Shown here: positions 34,709 through 44,059 of the stretch, in pieces
How positions within the stretch are numbered: position 1 is the stretch's first letter
Layout: each line of letters begins with the position of its first letter
NCBI RefSeq assembly: GCF_937898475.1
Contig: NZ_CALEJS010000015.1
Coordinates: 248,001 to 312,000 of the forward strand
Direction: 5' to 3'
Source of the DNA: an uncultured Chitinophaga sp.
GTDB lineage: Bacteria > Bacteroidota > Bacteroidia > Chitinophagales > Chitinophagaceae
Length of the DNA stretch: 64,000 bases
Translations under genes and position numbers: made by a program
Notes under the pieces: generated by a model
What the model was told of the DNA's origin: nothing
The model's input: only the letters and a program-made list of their open reading frames with translations
Database searches by the model: none

Positions 34709-35193
34709 GCATACTTGTGCAACAACACCACCTGCCCTAAGTGATACGCGGCGTGCTCTACCAGGCCATGAAAATAGTAGACGGCCTGGTGCTCAGTGCC
34801 GGGAAATACTTCGTAGAGTTGGTCTTCGGGGAAGGAGCGGATCCCGTTTGTTAAAAGTTGTACAGAATGTTCCAGGCGGTGCCGGGTGGCCTGCCAGTTT
34901 TCCTCCCCGTGATTTTCAGGCAGGTAAAAGTCGGGCAGGTCGCCATCCTGTTCGGGCGGTTCATTGCTCATATACCGTAATGCACGCTGATGCCAGAAGA
35001 TAATATGGTTCACAATCTGCCAGATGCAGTTGGAGCCATTGATCCGCTTTGCCGCCTGCTGCGCATTGATCCGTTTCAGGTGCTCTGTGAAGGTGACCTC
35101 TATCCAGGGCTTGCCATCATACAGGTCTTGCAAAGATTGCGCAATGTATTGCAGATGAGACATGGTAATTGCAGGTTTATGGTTACTGTTCAT
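34702..35193 (-). CDS. DinB-superfamily protein
   Basis: 163 residues; a second ATG at 35163 would also serve. Four-helix bundle of the DinB/YfiT type. The three expected metal-binding His residues are in IVNHIIFWH and in HGLVEHAAYHLGQ near the C terminus. Members are metal-dependent, thiol-related transferases or of unknown role. It shares a 70-bp divergent upstream region with the carboxylase gene. Confidence 0.85.
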   Translation of the reverse strand: MNSNHKPAITMSHLQYIAQSLQDLYDGKPWIEVTFTEHLKRINAQQAAKRINGSNCIWQIVNHIIFWHQRALRYMSNEPPEQDGDLPDFYLPENHGEENWQATRHRLEHSVQLLTNGIRSFPEDQLYEVFPGTEHQAVYYFHGLVEHAAYHLGQVVLLHKYAN

Positions 35194-35263
35194 CTAAATT
35201 TACGAAAACCCTTTTTCACCATGTCTTCATTCTTCGTTATTTTTAGCAATAAATACTACAGCT

Positions 35264-36901
35264 ATGGATCAACAGGAACTGGAGATCAACCGGAATGAAG
35301 ATGCCATGCGGATGGCGGTAAGTACGCTAAAACAACGCCTGGCGGTGATAGAGCAGGGGGGCGGTAAGAAGAATATGGAGAAGGTCAGGCAGAAAGGTAA
35401 GTTAACCCCCAGGGAACGTATTGCCTACCTGGTAGATAAAGACACTCCTTTTACTGAAATAGGCGCATTTGCCGCTTACGATATGTATGCAGAACACGGT
35501 GGCTGTCCGGCTGCCGGTACAGTAGCCGGTATAGGGTATGTAAGCGGACGGCAATGCGTGATCGTGGCCAATGATATGACGGTGAAGGCAGGCGCCTGGT
35601 TCCCACTCACGGGTAAAAAGAACCTCCGCCTGCAGGAAATAGCCATGGAGAACCGCCTGCCCATCATCTACCTGGTTGACAGCGCAGGGGTATATCTGCC
35701 CATGCAGGATGAGATCTTCCCCGATAAAGAGCATTTCGGCAGGATCTTCTACAACAATGCACGTATGAGCGCCATGGGTATTACACAGGTTGCCGCTGTC
35801 ATGGGCAGCTGCGTGGCGGGTGGCGCTTACCTGCCTATCATGAGCGATGAAGTACTGATGGTAGAAGGCAACGGCTCTATCTTCCTGGCAGGGCCCTACC
35901 TGGTAAAGGCCGCCATCGGCGAAAGCGTAGATGCAGAAACGTTAGGCGGCGCGGTTACCCATACGGAGATATCCGGTATTGCAGACTACAAGTTCAAGAC
36001 AGACGAAGAATGCCTGGACCAGGTACGCCGTATCATGGACAAGCTGGGCAGCCCGGAAAAAGCGGGCTTTGACCGCACTACCCCCGTGGCGCCCGCCAGG
36101 GATCCGCAGGGCCTCTACAGTATACTCCCCGCAGACAATACCCGGCCTTACGATATGGAAGCGCTCATCGCCCACCTGGTAGATAACTCCGAATTTGACC
36201 AGTATAAACAGGATTACGGCAAAAGCATCTTATGCGGCTATGCCCGTATAGATGGCTGGGCCGTAGGTATTGTAGCCAACCAGCGCAAAATCGTCAAAAG
36301 CAAAAAGGGAGAAATGCAGATGGGCGGCGTGATCTATAACGATAGCGCCGATAAGGCAGCCCGCTTCATCATGAACTGCAATCAGAAAAAAATACCCCTC
36401 GTATTCCTCCAGGACGTGACCGGATTTATGGTAGGCAGCCGCAGCGAGCATGCCGGCATTATTAAAGACGGCGCCAAACTGGTGAACGCCGTAGCCAATT
36501 CCGTAGTACCCAAGATCACCATCATCATAGGCAACTCTTACGGGGCAGGCAACTATGCCATGTGCGGCAAGGCCTATGGCCCCCGTTTCATCTATGCCTG
36601 GCCCACCGCCAAAATCGCCGTAATGGGCGGAGAACAGGCCGCCAAAACCCTGCTGCAGATACAGGTAGCCTCCCTTAAGGCAAAAGGGCAGGAGATCACC
36701 CCCGAAGAAGAAAACAAACTGCTGGCCACTATCACCGATCGCTATAACATCCAGACCACTCCTTACTACGCTGCCGCCCGCCTGTGGGTGGATGACATCA
36801 TTGATCCCGCAGACACCCGAAAGATTATCTCAGAAGGCATCGCCGCCGCCAATCACGCGCCCCTCCGGGACGCTTTTTCTACAGGCGTCATACAAGTCTA
36901 G
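35264..36901 (+). CDS. Acyl-CoA carboxylase, carboxyltransferase (beta) subunit
   Basis: 545 residues, full length for propionyl/methylcrotonyl-CoA carboxylase beta subunits. The two crotonase-like halves are clear. The N-terminal half holds GKLTPRERI, VDSAGVYLPMQDEIF, GQIFYNNA-like and MGSCVAGGAYLP. The C-terminal half holds LVFLQDVTGFMVGS, GNSYGAGNYAMCGKAYGPRF and the MGGEQAAKTL motif. It transfers CO2 from biotin to an acyl-CoA. No biotin carboxylase subunit is adjacent, so its partner is encoded elsewhere. The MGGEQAA context favours methylcrotonyl- or other branched acyl-CoA, but this is not certain. Confidence 0.92.
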   Translation: MDQQELEINRNEDAMRMAVSTLKQRLAVIEQGGGKKNMEKVRQKGKLTPRERIAYLVDKDTPFTEIGAFAAYDMYAEHGGCPAAGTVAGIGYVSGRQCVIVANDMTVKAGAWFPLTGKKNLRLQEIAMENRLPIIYLVDSAGVYLPMQDEIFPDKEHFGRIFYNNARMSAMGITQVAAVMGSCVAGGAYLPIMSDEVLMVEGNGSIFLAGPYLVKAAIGESVDAETLGGAVTHTEISGIADYKFKTDEECLDQVRRIMDKLGSPEKAGFDRTTPVAPARDPQGLYSILPADNTRPYDMEALIAHLVDNSEFDQYKQDYGKSILCGYARIDGWAVGIVANQRKIVKSKKGEMQMGGVIYNDSADKAARFIMNCNQKKIPLVFLQDVTGFMVGSRSEHAGIIKDGAKLVNAVANSVVPKITIIIGNSYGAGNYAMCGKAYGPRFIYAWPTAKIAVMGGEQAAKTLLQIQVASLKAKGQEITPEEENKLLATITDRYNIQTTPYYAAARLWVDDIIDPADTRKIISEGIAAANHAPLRDAFSTGVIQV

Positions 36902-36903
36902 GG

Positions 36904-37062
36904 GCAATTAATAATTAAGAGTTAATAATAAGAATCAGCGGACAAGTGCCCAGATGAAAGGCAGGTGTTGTAACATTTTCCTGCAATTAGACAGGTACCG
37001 ATCAGGCCACCAGCCGTGCTATTCTTAATTATTAATTTTTAATTCTTAATTATTAATTATTA
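36904..37062. repeat. Heptad inverted-repeat element 7 (words ATAATTA/ATTATTA)
   Basis: Left arm GCAATTA, ATAATTA, AGAGTTA, ATAATAA (36904-36931). Right arm six units in register (37021-37062: ATTCTTA, ATTATTA, ATTTTTA, ATTCTTA, ATTATTA, ATTATTA). AATTAATAATTAAGA (36906-36920) pairs exactly with 37023-37037 and again with 37044-37058. It begins 2 nt after the carboxylase stop and ends 21 nt before the rnhA ATG. Confidence 0.85.
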
Positions 37063-37083
37063 TTGCCACTTTTTCAATTACGT

Positions 37084-37542
37084 ATGTCGGAAATCACCAT
37101 TTATACAGACGGAGCATCGAGGGGAAATCCCGGACCGGGAGGTTACGGGGTCATATTAATGTGGGGCAAGCTGCGTAAGGAGCTTTCACAGGGTTATCGC
37201 CGCACCACCAACAACCGTATGGAGCTGATGGGCGTGATCACCGGTCTGGAGGCTTTGAAAAAAGACGGACTGGATGTGACCATCTTTACCGATAGCGAAT
37301 ACCTGGTGAACAGTATTGAAAAGGGATGGTTGTGGAACTGGGTGAAGATCGGCTTTAAAGATAAAAAGAACAAAGACCTCTGGATGCGTTTTATCCCTGC
37401 CTATAAAAGGCAGCGGGTAAAGATGGTATGGGTAAAAGGCCATGCCAGCAACCCTTACAACAACCGTTGTGACGAGCTGGCCACCCAGGCCGCGGATAAT
37501 GGTCCGTGGCTGGTGGATGAGGGCTTTGAACAGGGCGTTTAA
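37084..37542 (+). CDS. rnhA: Ribonuclease HI
   Basis: 152 residues from the ATG at 37084; upstream in-frame codons to 37063 overlap the heptad element. Catalytic acids D9 (YTDGAS), E47 (NRMEL), D70 (FTDSEYL) and D130 (NRCDELA), with H120 in VKGHASN, are all present. It cleaves RNA in RNA-DNA hybrids, for example Okazaki primers and R-loops. Its stop codon overlaps that of the convergent outer-membrane gene within TTTAAA. Confidence 0.97.
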   Translation: MSEITIYTDGASRGNPGPGGYGVILMWGKLRKELSQGYRRTTNNRMELMGVITGLEALKKDGLDVTIFTDSEYLVNSIEKGWLWNWVKIGFKDKKNKDLWMRFIPAYKRQRVKMVWVKGHASNPYNNRCDELATQAADNGPWLVDEGFEQGV

Positions 37543-39263
37543 AAGCTATAGTTATACCCCAGCGTTGCCGTTAAGTTGCTGGTCTTACCCTTGGGTGTCC
37601 ACCGGGTCTGGTGTACGGCATTCATATTCAGGTTGTGTTTCTTCATAAAAATATAAGCCGCATTCGTGCGGAGGTTCAGCACTTTTCCCTGTTGCTGCCC
37701 GTCGGCGCTGCTGGTATTGTAGGAAGTGGTGAAACCCGCCGTCGCCTTTTTATTGAACAGTTTTGAGTTGATACCGATAGTAGGTCCCAGGGTCATGAAA
37801 TCATTTCGGCCAATAGAGTTGTAGCTCAGGTTGAAAGCGCTGGTAAAGCTGATCTGCTGTGGTATCAGCAACAACGTATAGGCGGCATTGCCATTGTAAA
37901 ACCGGGAACCATTTCCTTTCCAAAGCACACCATTCTGGATATCGGCGGCATCCTGCACATTCAGGTTCAGGTTCATGTTATGGCTTTTCTTTTTGTCGCT
38001 CCTGATTACATGATTCACGTTGAGGCCCGCACTTTGTGATACCTGCTTGAAATTAAGCGTGTCCATATTGTCATAGGGACCTGTCTGGTTAATATAATCA
38101 AACTGCGGCTTTATGTTGGTATAGGTCTGGAAATTGGAGTAGGTGAAGTTGACGTTCCACTTCTCATCCGGCATATAGTTGGCGTTCACTGAGCTTACCA
38201 TGCGTGAAGTGGCGCCCGCTTTGGTGTGGTTCAGATCATCGCGCTGGTAACCAACGCTGGCGGCTATATTGGCCTTGTCTTTCAGGAAAGGTTGTGAGAA
38301 GTTCACCGTAATGTTTTCCAGGTCATTGTTCATATAGTAAGCGCCCAGCGTTTGATAGCCCGGGTCAATACGCTCATAGCCAATACCGATGGTGCTTTTA
38401 TAGAAAGCGTAATTCATTCCCGCCCTGATGGCCTTGAAAAAGGAAGTGTTCCTGGCCTCGTACATAAAGATACTTTCCAGTACATTACCACCGGTAGATT
38501 TGTAGGCGTGGTTGTTATCGCGCCTGTCCAGCTTCATGGCGCTGTTGGCATATTCTGCTGTCAGCTCCAGTCCTTTGAAGGGCCTTACCATACCGGTAAT
38601 GCTCACTGCCAGGTTCTCTTTAGGGAACACGCGCAGGGTGTCTGGTATATACAGCATCGGATCTTTATGATCTTTTGCGCGCAGGAAGCTGACGCCTAAA
38701 GCATAAGTTTCTTTTGTGAGGCCCAGTTTGGCGCCATAGCCCATACGGCGGTAAGAGGGTAATATACTGCGGTTGGTGCTGTCGTAATCTACTGCACGCA
38801 GCAGCCTGCCGTACATCACGCTGATGCTCCAGTCCTTTTCCGGGGCAATGTCAAGTCCCACACCGGTGAACTGATGTCCGTTCAGGGTATAGGGAGAAAA
38901 AGACATGGCCACATCGCCAATATGCGCCGTAACACCTTTATAGGTAGGGTGCAGGCTAAGGCGGTTGGGCATATTGGGATAAGAGTAGCCCGCTCCCGCG
39001 TTGGTCAGGTTAAAAGAAAACGGGAGGTTCAGCTGGCCAAACAGGTTGGCATTGAGGCTGCCGTTAATGAACCAGGTAAAGGGCTGACGGCCATATCCGC
39101 CGCCGCTGTTAAAAACGGTATTGGCATTGATACCGCCATTCACTTTAATGGCTTTGCCTTTACCAAACAGGTCGCCCAGGTGGCCGAGGTCTACCTGCTG
39201 CGCCCTGGAGAGCGCTGGTAGCAGCAATGCAGCACACAGGTACAGGATACGGGGTTTACTCAT
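37539..39263 (-). CDS. Outer-membrane beta-barrel protein, last gene of the toxin/surface operon
   Basis: 574 residues with a signal peptide (about 1-21, ending LSRAQ). The rest alternates polar and aromatic strands typical of a large barrel and ends in GYNYSF, a terminal Phe signal for BAM insertion. Segments FTWFINGSLNANLFGQLNLPFSF (in two halves) and MSFSPYTLNGHQFTGVG look like a conserved family that I cannot name. It is not PorP/SprF-sized and lacks a plug domain. It overlaps the upstream PKD lipoprotein gene by 8 nt. As the only barrel of the eight-gene operon it is a candidate outer-membrane channel or anchor for the large exported proteins. Confidence 0.7.
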   Translation of the reverse strand: MSKPRILYLCAALLLPALSRAQQVDLGHLGDLFGKGKAIKVNGGINANTVFNSGGGYGRQPFTWFINGSLNANLFGQLNLPFSFNLTNAGAGYSYPNMPNRLSLHPTYKGVTAHIGDVAMSFSPYTLNGHQFTGVGLDIAPEKDWSISVMYGRLLRAVDYDSTNRSILPSYRRMGYGAKLGLTKETYALGVSFLRAKDHKDPMLYIPDTLRVFPKENLAVSITGMVRPFKGLELTAEYANSAMKLDRRDNNHAYKSTGGNVLESIFMYEARNTSFFKAIRAGMNYAFYKSTIGIGYERIDPGYQTLGAYYMNNDLENITVNFSQPFLKDKANIAASVGYQRDDLNHTKAGATSRMVSSVNANYMPDEKWNVNFTYSNFQTYTNIKPQFDYINQTGPYDNMDTLNFKQVSQSAGLNVNHVIRSDKKKSHNMNLNLNVQDAADIQNGVLWKGNGSRFYNGNAAYTLLLIPQQISFTSAFNLSYNSIGRNDFMTLGPTIGINSKLFNKKATAGFTTSYNTSSADGQQQGKVLNLRTNAAYIFMKKHNLNMNAVHQTRWTPKGKTSNLTATLGYNYSF

Positions 39264-40605
39264 ACTTCTGAACTTTAATGTCTGCCAAAATGTACGCGGT
39301 GCTGCCTTCCAGCACGTAGTCCTTTATCTTCACAGCGCCTTTGCGTCCGTCCTGTGTCTGGAACAGCACAATACGCGGCAGCAGGTTATAATCGAATTGT
39401 ATACCGCCGGTGGCGTTGGCGGGGAACTGCAGGCTTTGCAGGGGCGCATCGTTGGTCATGTTGTCAAAGTCTGCTGCGGTGAACTGCAGGCTGCAGTTAC
39501 ACTGTTCCTGTTTGTTGATAAAGCGTGTAACAGTTGCACCTGGTATAGCGCCGAAAGTGTAGCTGGCAGCAGAATCAGGCGATACGAATTTGTTATAAGT
39601 GAAGTTTCTGTTCAACCCGAAGAATACAAGATCGATTTCTTTCCCTTCGGCAGACAGATCATCATTCCTGCGGAACACCTTTCGCAGGCGGGTGGAATAA
39701 AAGCAGCCTATCTCTCCATGAGCAGTGCTGATGCCCAGTTTTACATCTGTGATAGAGCGCAGGCGGGAGTTAGGCTTTACCGTAATGGTTTTGGTAACGG
39801 TACGGGTGTCTTTGCCATTGCCGTTGGTCAGCGTAACGGTATAGGTGCCGGGGTCATTGAAGAACAGGGTATTGTCTGATGCCGTATCACTGAGCAGTGT
39901 GCCGCCGGATGTTTGCCACTGCTGGGTAAGATAGCTGATGCTTTTTCCTTTCAGGATAGCGGTGAGCGGTGCTTCGTAATCATCATCAAAAGCACCGGGC
40001 GTCAGCTCGAAGTCTGTTTGCAGCGCCGGTTTCACCGTGATGGTTTTGGTGGTAGTGAAGCTTTCGCCGCCATTGCTTACCTGCAGGGTAACCTGGTGAT
40101 CACCGGGTGTGGTGAAGGTGATGATGGGCGGAGTTTGTACATCCGCCGTGGCGGGATCGCCGCCTTCGAAGGTCCATTGATAGCTGCTGGCGCCTTGGGT
40201 ATGGTTAATAAACTTCACCTGTACCGGTGAAAAATCATTTACCTGGATCTCAGCATCGAAGGATACCTGTACGGCGCTGTCCAGTTGTATGGTGATGGTC
40301 TTTGTTTCGCGGATATCTTCGTTCCAGGCTTCCAGCGTCACTTTGTGTGCGCCGGCCTGTTTGAAGACAACGGTACCGGGATTCTCGTATTCGGAGATGG
40401 CCGGTTCTCCGCCTTCAAAGGTCCATTTGAAGCCGGTGGCGCCGGTGGTGCGGTTGGTGAAGTTCACCGGGCGGGGAACGGTCTTTGAGCTGTCTGCCAG
40501 CACATAGATGAAGTCTACCGCAACCGGGTGCGGCACTTCTTTATAGCAGGCAGCAAGTAACAGCAGCAGGGCTGCCAATACGGTATAGGGTATAGGTTTG
40601 GTCAT
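39256..40605 (-). CDS. PKD-repeat surface lipoprotein
   Basis: 449 residues, lipoprotein signal with Cys20 (LLAAC). Three or four PKD/Ig-like repeats (about 28-275) with FKWTFEGGEP, YQWTFEGGDP and the GDHQVTLQVSNG/GTYTVTLTNGNG strands follow. The C-terminal region (about 280-449) is unassigned and contains CFYSTR and QCNCSLQF, which could form disulfides. It overlaps the barrel gene by 8 nt, so the two products are probably made together. A surface lipoprotein coupled to the barrel is inferred. Confidence 0.75.
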   Translation of the reverse strand: MTKPIPYTVLAALLLLLAACYKEVPHPVAVDFIYVLADSSKTVPRPVNFTNRTTGATGFKWTFEGGEPAISEYENPGTVVFKQAGAHKVTLEAWNEDIRETKTITIQLDSAVQVSFDAEIQVNDFSPVQVKFINHTQGASSYQWTFEGGDPATADVQTPPIITFTTPGDHQVTLQVSNGGESFTTTKTITVKPALQTDFELTPGAFDDDYEAPLTAILKGKSISYLTQQWQTSGGTLLSDTASDNTLFFNDPGTYTVTLTNGNGKDTRTVTKTITVKPNSRLRSITDVKLGISTAHGEIGCFYSTRLRKVFRRNDDLSAEGKEIDLVFFGLNRNFTYNKFVSPDSAASYTFGAIPGATVTRFINKQEQCNCSLQFTAADFDNMTNDAPLQSLQFPANATGGIQFDYNLLPRIVLFQTQDGRKGAVKIKDYVLEGSTAYILADIKVQKYE

Positions 40606-40637
40606 AGGTGTTCAGTATAGGGATAGATCGTTCGGGC

Positions 40638-41000
40638 TTATATCGGCTTTTGACGGCCGATTGCACGATAAAACCGGTCTGCATCGAACATCATCCCCAG
40701 CCTGGCGCTCACGCCTGCCAGTATTTTATCAATGTCCGGCTCAAACGATTTTATTTCATCATACCAGGCAGGCGACAGCCAGGAATATTCATCGCCTGAA
40801 CTTTCACCATTCGAGCGCATATTCCGGTTGATATCACCGCTCCAGTATGCCACACGCTCCTCAAAAGACTTTTGCGCATATTCCTCTTTCCAGGCATTTT
40901 CTTTCTTCAGCCTCGCTGCTGTTTCTTCCGGAGTTTCTCTTTTAACGAGGTGCTTCAACCTTTCATACAAGTCGTCAATGTTTTCTTCAGGTGTTGACAT
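40638..41000 (-). CDS. Probable immunity protein for the upstream ART-type toxin
   Basis: 120 residues, no signal peptide, no membrane helix, rich in Glu/Asp and Lys, so a soluble cytosolic protein. N-terminal two-thirds are mostly helical (DDLYERLKHLV, EERVAYWSGDINRN), followed by a WLSPAWYDEI segment. I recognise no family. Its ATG overlaps the toxin stop codon by one base (TAATG), the arrangement of a toxin-immunity pair, and it is the only non-exported product of the operon. Immunity function is inferred from position and localisation alone. Confidence 0.5.
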   Translation of the reverse strand: MSTPEENIDDLYERLKHLVKRETPEETAARLKKENAWKEEYAQKSFEERVAYWSGDINRNMRSNGESSGDEYSWLSPAWYDEIKSFEPDIDKILAGVSARLGMMFDADRFYRAIGRQKPI

Positions 41001-44000
41001 TATGGGATTTCTTTAAGTTTGATCAATATTTTACCATCAGCCTGAAAGATGGGAGGAGCAGTAACTTTTACTTTCATCCCCGCATCAAAGAGTATCTCTT
41101 TGGGCGCCATATTACGGAATTTAACGCCATCGGCCAGGTCTGTTATATCCTTACCGGAGAAAGTGGATTCAATTTCGAAAATTACATTTTTTTTGCTTTT
41201 CACCTGGAACGATCCTGTCGGTGAAGAACCTGCCGAAGTAAACTCCTTCCATACCAGTTCCATTCCGTCCTGATAATTACCCAGGAAATTATTCAGATCT
41301 GCGGGAGCGATCTCGATAGCCCTGTATACGGCGCCGTTATACGGAGGGTTTAGCTTTTTTAATGCGTTACTGAGCATTTGCGCCATATCAGCCGTTTTGG
41401 CGGCATCCAGTCCCTGGCGCATCATACCGTTCATTTCACGGTAATATAAACTGGTAGTATAGCCCCATATGGTATATGCTTCTTCCGGGCTGAGCTTGTT
41501 TACATTCTTCAGGGGATCGCTGATAAAATCTTCAATGAGATCGAAGAAATTGGATTCGTACTGGTAACGGGCAAAGTATTCCATGATCTCATCTTCCGTT
41601 TTTCCCAGCTTTTTAACGGCATTCACAAAACCTGGCGGCAGTTTAGCCTTCGCCATCGCTTTTAAACTATTGATAATGGAGGCGTATGGTACATCATCCA
41701 GGTACTTCGAGAAATCACATCCGTTATCTTTCATTTTCTGTCCCGCAATAGTCACATCTTTTTCCAGCCGGGCAAACTCGTCTGCATTCAACTGGCTTTT
41801 CAATGCCTGCCGGTGTTTCTTCCAGGCTGAAAATGCCTGTGTGCCCAGCTCATAGGTGGCATTACCAATAGAGGCTACGCCTACCACAGTGCTGAACTTA
41901 TCCCATGCGCCCAGGAAAGCCTGACCTTCCGGGCTCTTCTCAAGTTTTTCACGAAGCCCGCTGTAATTAACGATGATATCGCCGCCGGCTACCGCAATTT
42001 CCGTATAGGCCCAGAATAAGCGGAAACCTTTATATGCAGCATTGAGCTCTCCCAGACCGATAAAGAAGGTGGCATAGTCCAACAGGAACTTTCCTGCCTT
42101 CACCATATTTTCCCGCTGTTGCAGCATCCGGTTATCGATGGCCCATAACAGGGCGATTGCCGGTATCGGGTAGGCGCGTCCCGGTGTATAACCGGGCAGC
42201 AGTGCTACCGGCTCATCAATATACAGGTATACCACCTCTTTTAAGGGGTTGCTGATCTGTACTTCGATCTCGTTCAGCGGCTTTCTCATCGAATATCCCC
42301 CGACATGGGCGGCGCCGCCAAATTCTACGAAATAGTTGATCGATTTAAACTGGATCTGATTATTGTTTACGGTATACGACACATCCCAGGAAGTGCCCGT
42401 ACCTGAATAGACGCCGCCATCGCTCTTGCTGGTAAGCACTTTATGCATATTACCCCAGACGAGCTGCATGCTTTCTTTGTACTTCGACAGGTCTACCAGT
42501 CCTTTTGATATGTTGTGATCCTTGTAACAGATTGTATACAGGATGTCTACAAAGTCGTAGAGGTGCTCCTTTCCCATATCCTCCTGCACACGGTTGTAAT
42601 CATCCAATACCAGCGCCGGGTTATCGGCGAGTTTCGCTGCAAGCACTGCGTGCTGGTCAACAGGCGCCAGCTCCAGCATTGCCATTACCAGCTTGCCTGC
42701 ATGATTACCCCAGTCTGCCAGCACGGGAAATTCTATCTCTTTGGTAGAGATTGTGCCACCAAGGTGCTGCGGTAAATTATAATATGTGACCGTCTCTGTT
42801 TTTACCTTATCCCGCAGTTCATAGATAGCTTTCAGTATCTTCAGCCTCGTTTCGGCGCTGATAGTTTTCAGGTTGAGCGGATTGAGCGCCAGCGCCATTC
42901 TATATACCTCTTCATTGTCTGTGCTTTTAGCCAGTGCGGCTTCCAGTTGCTGGTGCTCTTCATAATGGTTTTTTAAAGCGTTTTCAAATCGCAGGAAGTC
43001 TTCTTTGGTAAGGCTTTGTTGCTGGTAGTAACGCTCCATCCTGTCCTTGGGCCGGTAGGTTACTTCTTCACTGAACACCTTCAGGAATTGTTCATCCACC
43101 TTATTGATCAGGGTGCCGATGCGGAATAATACATCCGGTGTAACGTGATAATTGCTTTTATGCGCGTTAAAGAAGTTTAAGCCCCGGTCTTTCAGCTGCT
43201 TTGCATACGTATCTGCCAGCTCATCCCTGATCTTACTCACATTTGCCATAGCGTAATCCAGCTGCTGGGTGCAGGCCTTGTATTTGGCAAGCAGATCGGA
43301 TGCGGTTTGATTGGGCATCAGGTGGAAGCCCGACTTCGTCCGCACATAATCTTCTATAGCAGGGATGTCGTTTTTGTAGGAAGTGTTGTTGAACCAGAAA
43401 TTATAATACGCGGTAGCGCTTACACGCAGCCGGTTGTCTTTATCATTTCCCTTTTTGCTGACTTCAAAATACTTGCCCCATGTGAACAATACATAATTAT
43501 CGTCATTAGCGGCCTTGTTCATTTCATTCACGAAATAGGTGCGGATAGCGTCGTGGTTCGCCACCACCTCGCTGCGGTTTTGCCATTGTACCTTTATGCC
43601 CGTAGAACCATATGCAACATCGGCATAGCTGCCGCTTATCTGCCGGGTGTTAATGATAAGGCCCAGGCGCAGGTTCACTGCTACGTAAATATCCGGACCT
43701 GTGCCATCATTCAGTTCCTGCAGATGTTTATTAAGGGTCTGCAAGGTAGCTGCGTCCAGTTTGTCGTTACCCTTATAGTCGCCTTTTCCCAGTATGCTGG
43801 TGTAATCATTGAAGGGAGCACTTATACCGCCGTTAAGCGGTTCCATTCCTGAAAAGTCAACTACATAGTTGTTCGCTGCGATTTTTCCTTCGCGTTTGTT
43901 GATGTTGTTCTGTTCAATAAGTGCATGAAGCTGGTGTTGCCCGTAGTGGGCGCATTCCTTCATGTAGCTGAACCATGATGAGTCCCCTTCGGCGGGGGCT

Positions 44001-44059
44001 GCCTTTGAAGCCAGGGTACAGGCAAGTAATGCTATGAAGAGGCAGAAATGTTTCATCAT
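41000..44059 (-). CDS. Large exported protein with C-terminal ADP-ribosyltransferase-like toxin domain
   Basis: 1019 residues. Signal peptide about 1-20 (LASKAAPA). Residues about 25-650 are a mostly helical body of unknown family. Hydrophobic, Gly/Ala-rich helices follow (about 658-740). The last 116 residues (904-1019) read as an ART fold: Arg913 in VYRAIE (R), FTSAGSS at 940-946 (S-T-S-like), an NVIFEIE strand, and Glu988 in PKEILFDAGMKVKV (E). The first Glu of the ExE pair is replaced (APKE), arguing against an arginine-specific enzyme. The layout of trafficking body, hydrophobic segment and C-terminal toxin is that of polymorphic toxins. It overlaps the gene upstream by 4 nt and the immunity gene by 1 nt. 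Confidence 0.65.
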   Translation of the reverse strand: MMKHFCLFIALLACTLASKAAPAEGDSSWFSYMKECAHYGQHQLHALIEQNNINKREGKIAANNYVVDFSGMEPLNGGISAPFNDYTSILGKGDYKGNDKLDAATLQTLNKHLQELNDGTGPDIYVAVNLRLGLIINTRQISGSYADVAYGSTGIKVQWQNRSEVVANHDAIRTYFVNEMNKAANDDNYVLFTWGKYFEVSKKGNDKDNRLRVSATAYYNFWFNNTSYKNDIPAIEDYVRTKSGFHLMPNQTASDLLAKYKACTQQLDYAMANVSKIRDELADTYAKQLKDRGLNFFNAHKSNYHVTPDVLFRIGTLINKVDEQFLKVFSEEVTYRPKDRMERYYQQQSLTKEDFLRFENALKNHYEEHQQLEAALAKSTDNEEVYRMALALNPLNLKTISAETRLKILKAIYELRDKVKTETVTYYNLPQHLGGTISTKEIEFPVLADWGNHAGKLVMAMLELAPVDQHAVLAAKLADNPALVLDDYNRVQEDMGKEHLYDFVDILYTICYKDHNISKGLVDLSKYKESMQLVWGNMHKVLTSKSDGGVYSGTGTSWDVSYTVNNNQIQFKSINYFVEFGGAAHVGGYSMRKPLNEIEVQISNPLKEVVYLYIDEPVALLPGYTPGRAYPIPAIALLWAIDNRMLQQRENMVKAGKFLLDYATFFIGLGELNAAYKGFRLFWAYTEIAVAGGDIIVNYSGLREKLEKSPEGQAFLGAWDKFSTVVGVASIGNATYELGTQAFSAWKKHRQALKSQLNADEFARLEKDVTIAGQKMKDNGCDFSKYLDDVPYASIINSLKAMAKAKLPPGFVNAVKKLGKTEDEIMEYFARYQYESNFFDLIEDFISDPLKNVNKLSPEEAYTIWGYTTSLYYREMNGMMRQGLDAAKTADMAQMLSNALKKLNPPYNGAVYRAIEIAPADLNNFLGNYQDGMELVWKEFTSAGSSPTGSFQVKSKKNVIFEIESTFSGKDITDLADGVKFRNMAPKEILFDAGMKVKVTAPPIFQADGKILIKLKEIP

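Noticed and set aside
41000..44059. Rhs/YD-repeat or CDI-type toxin
   Set aside because: No YD repeats, filamentous haemagglutinin repeats or VENN motif in the body; the long helical region is of another kind.
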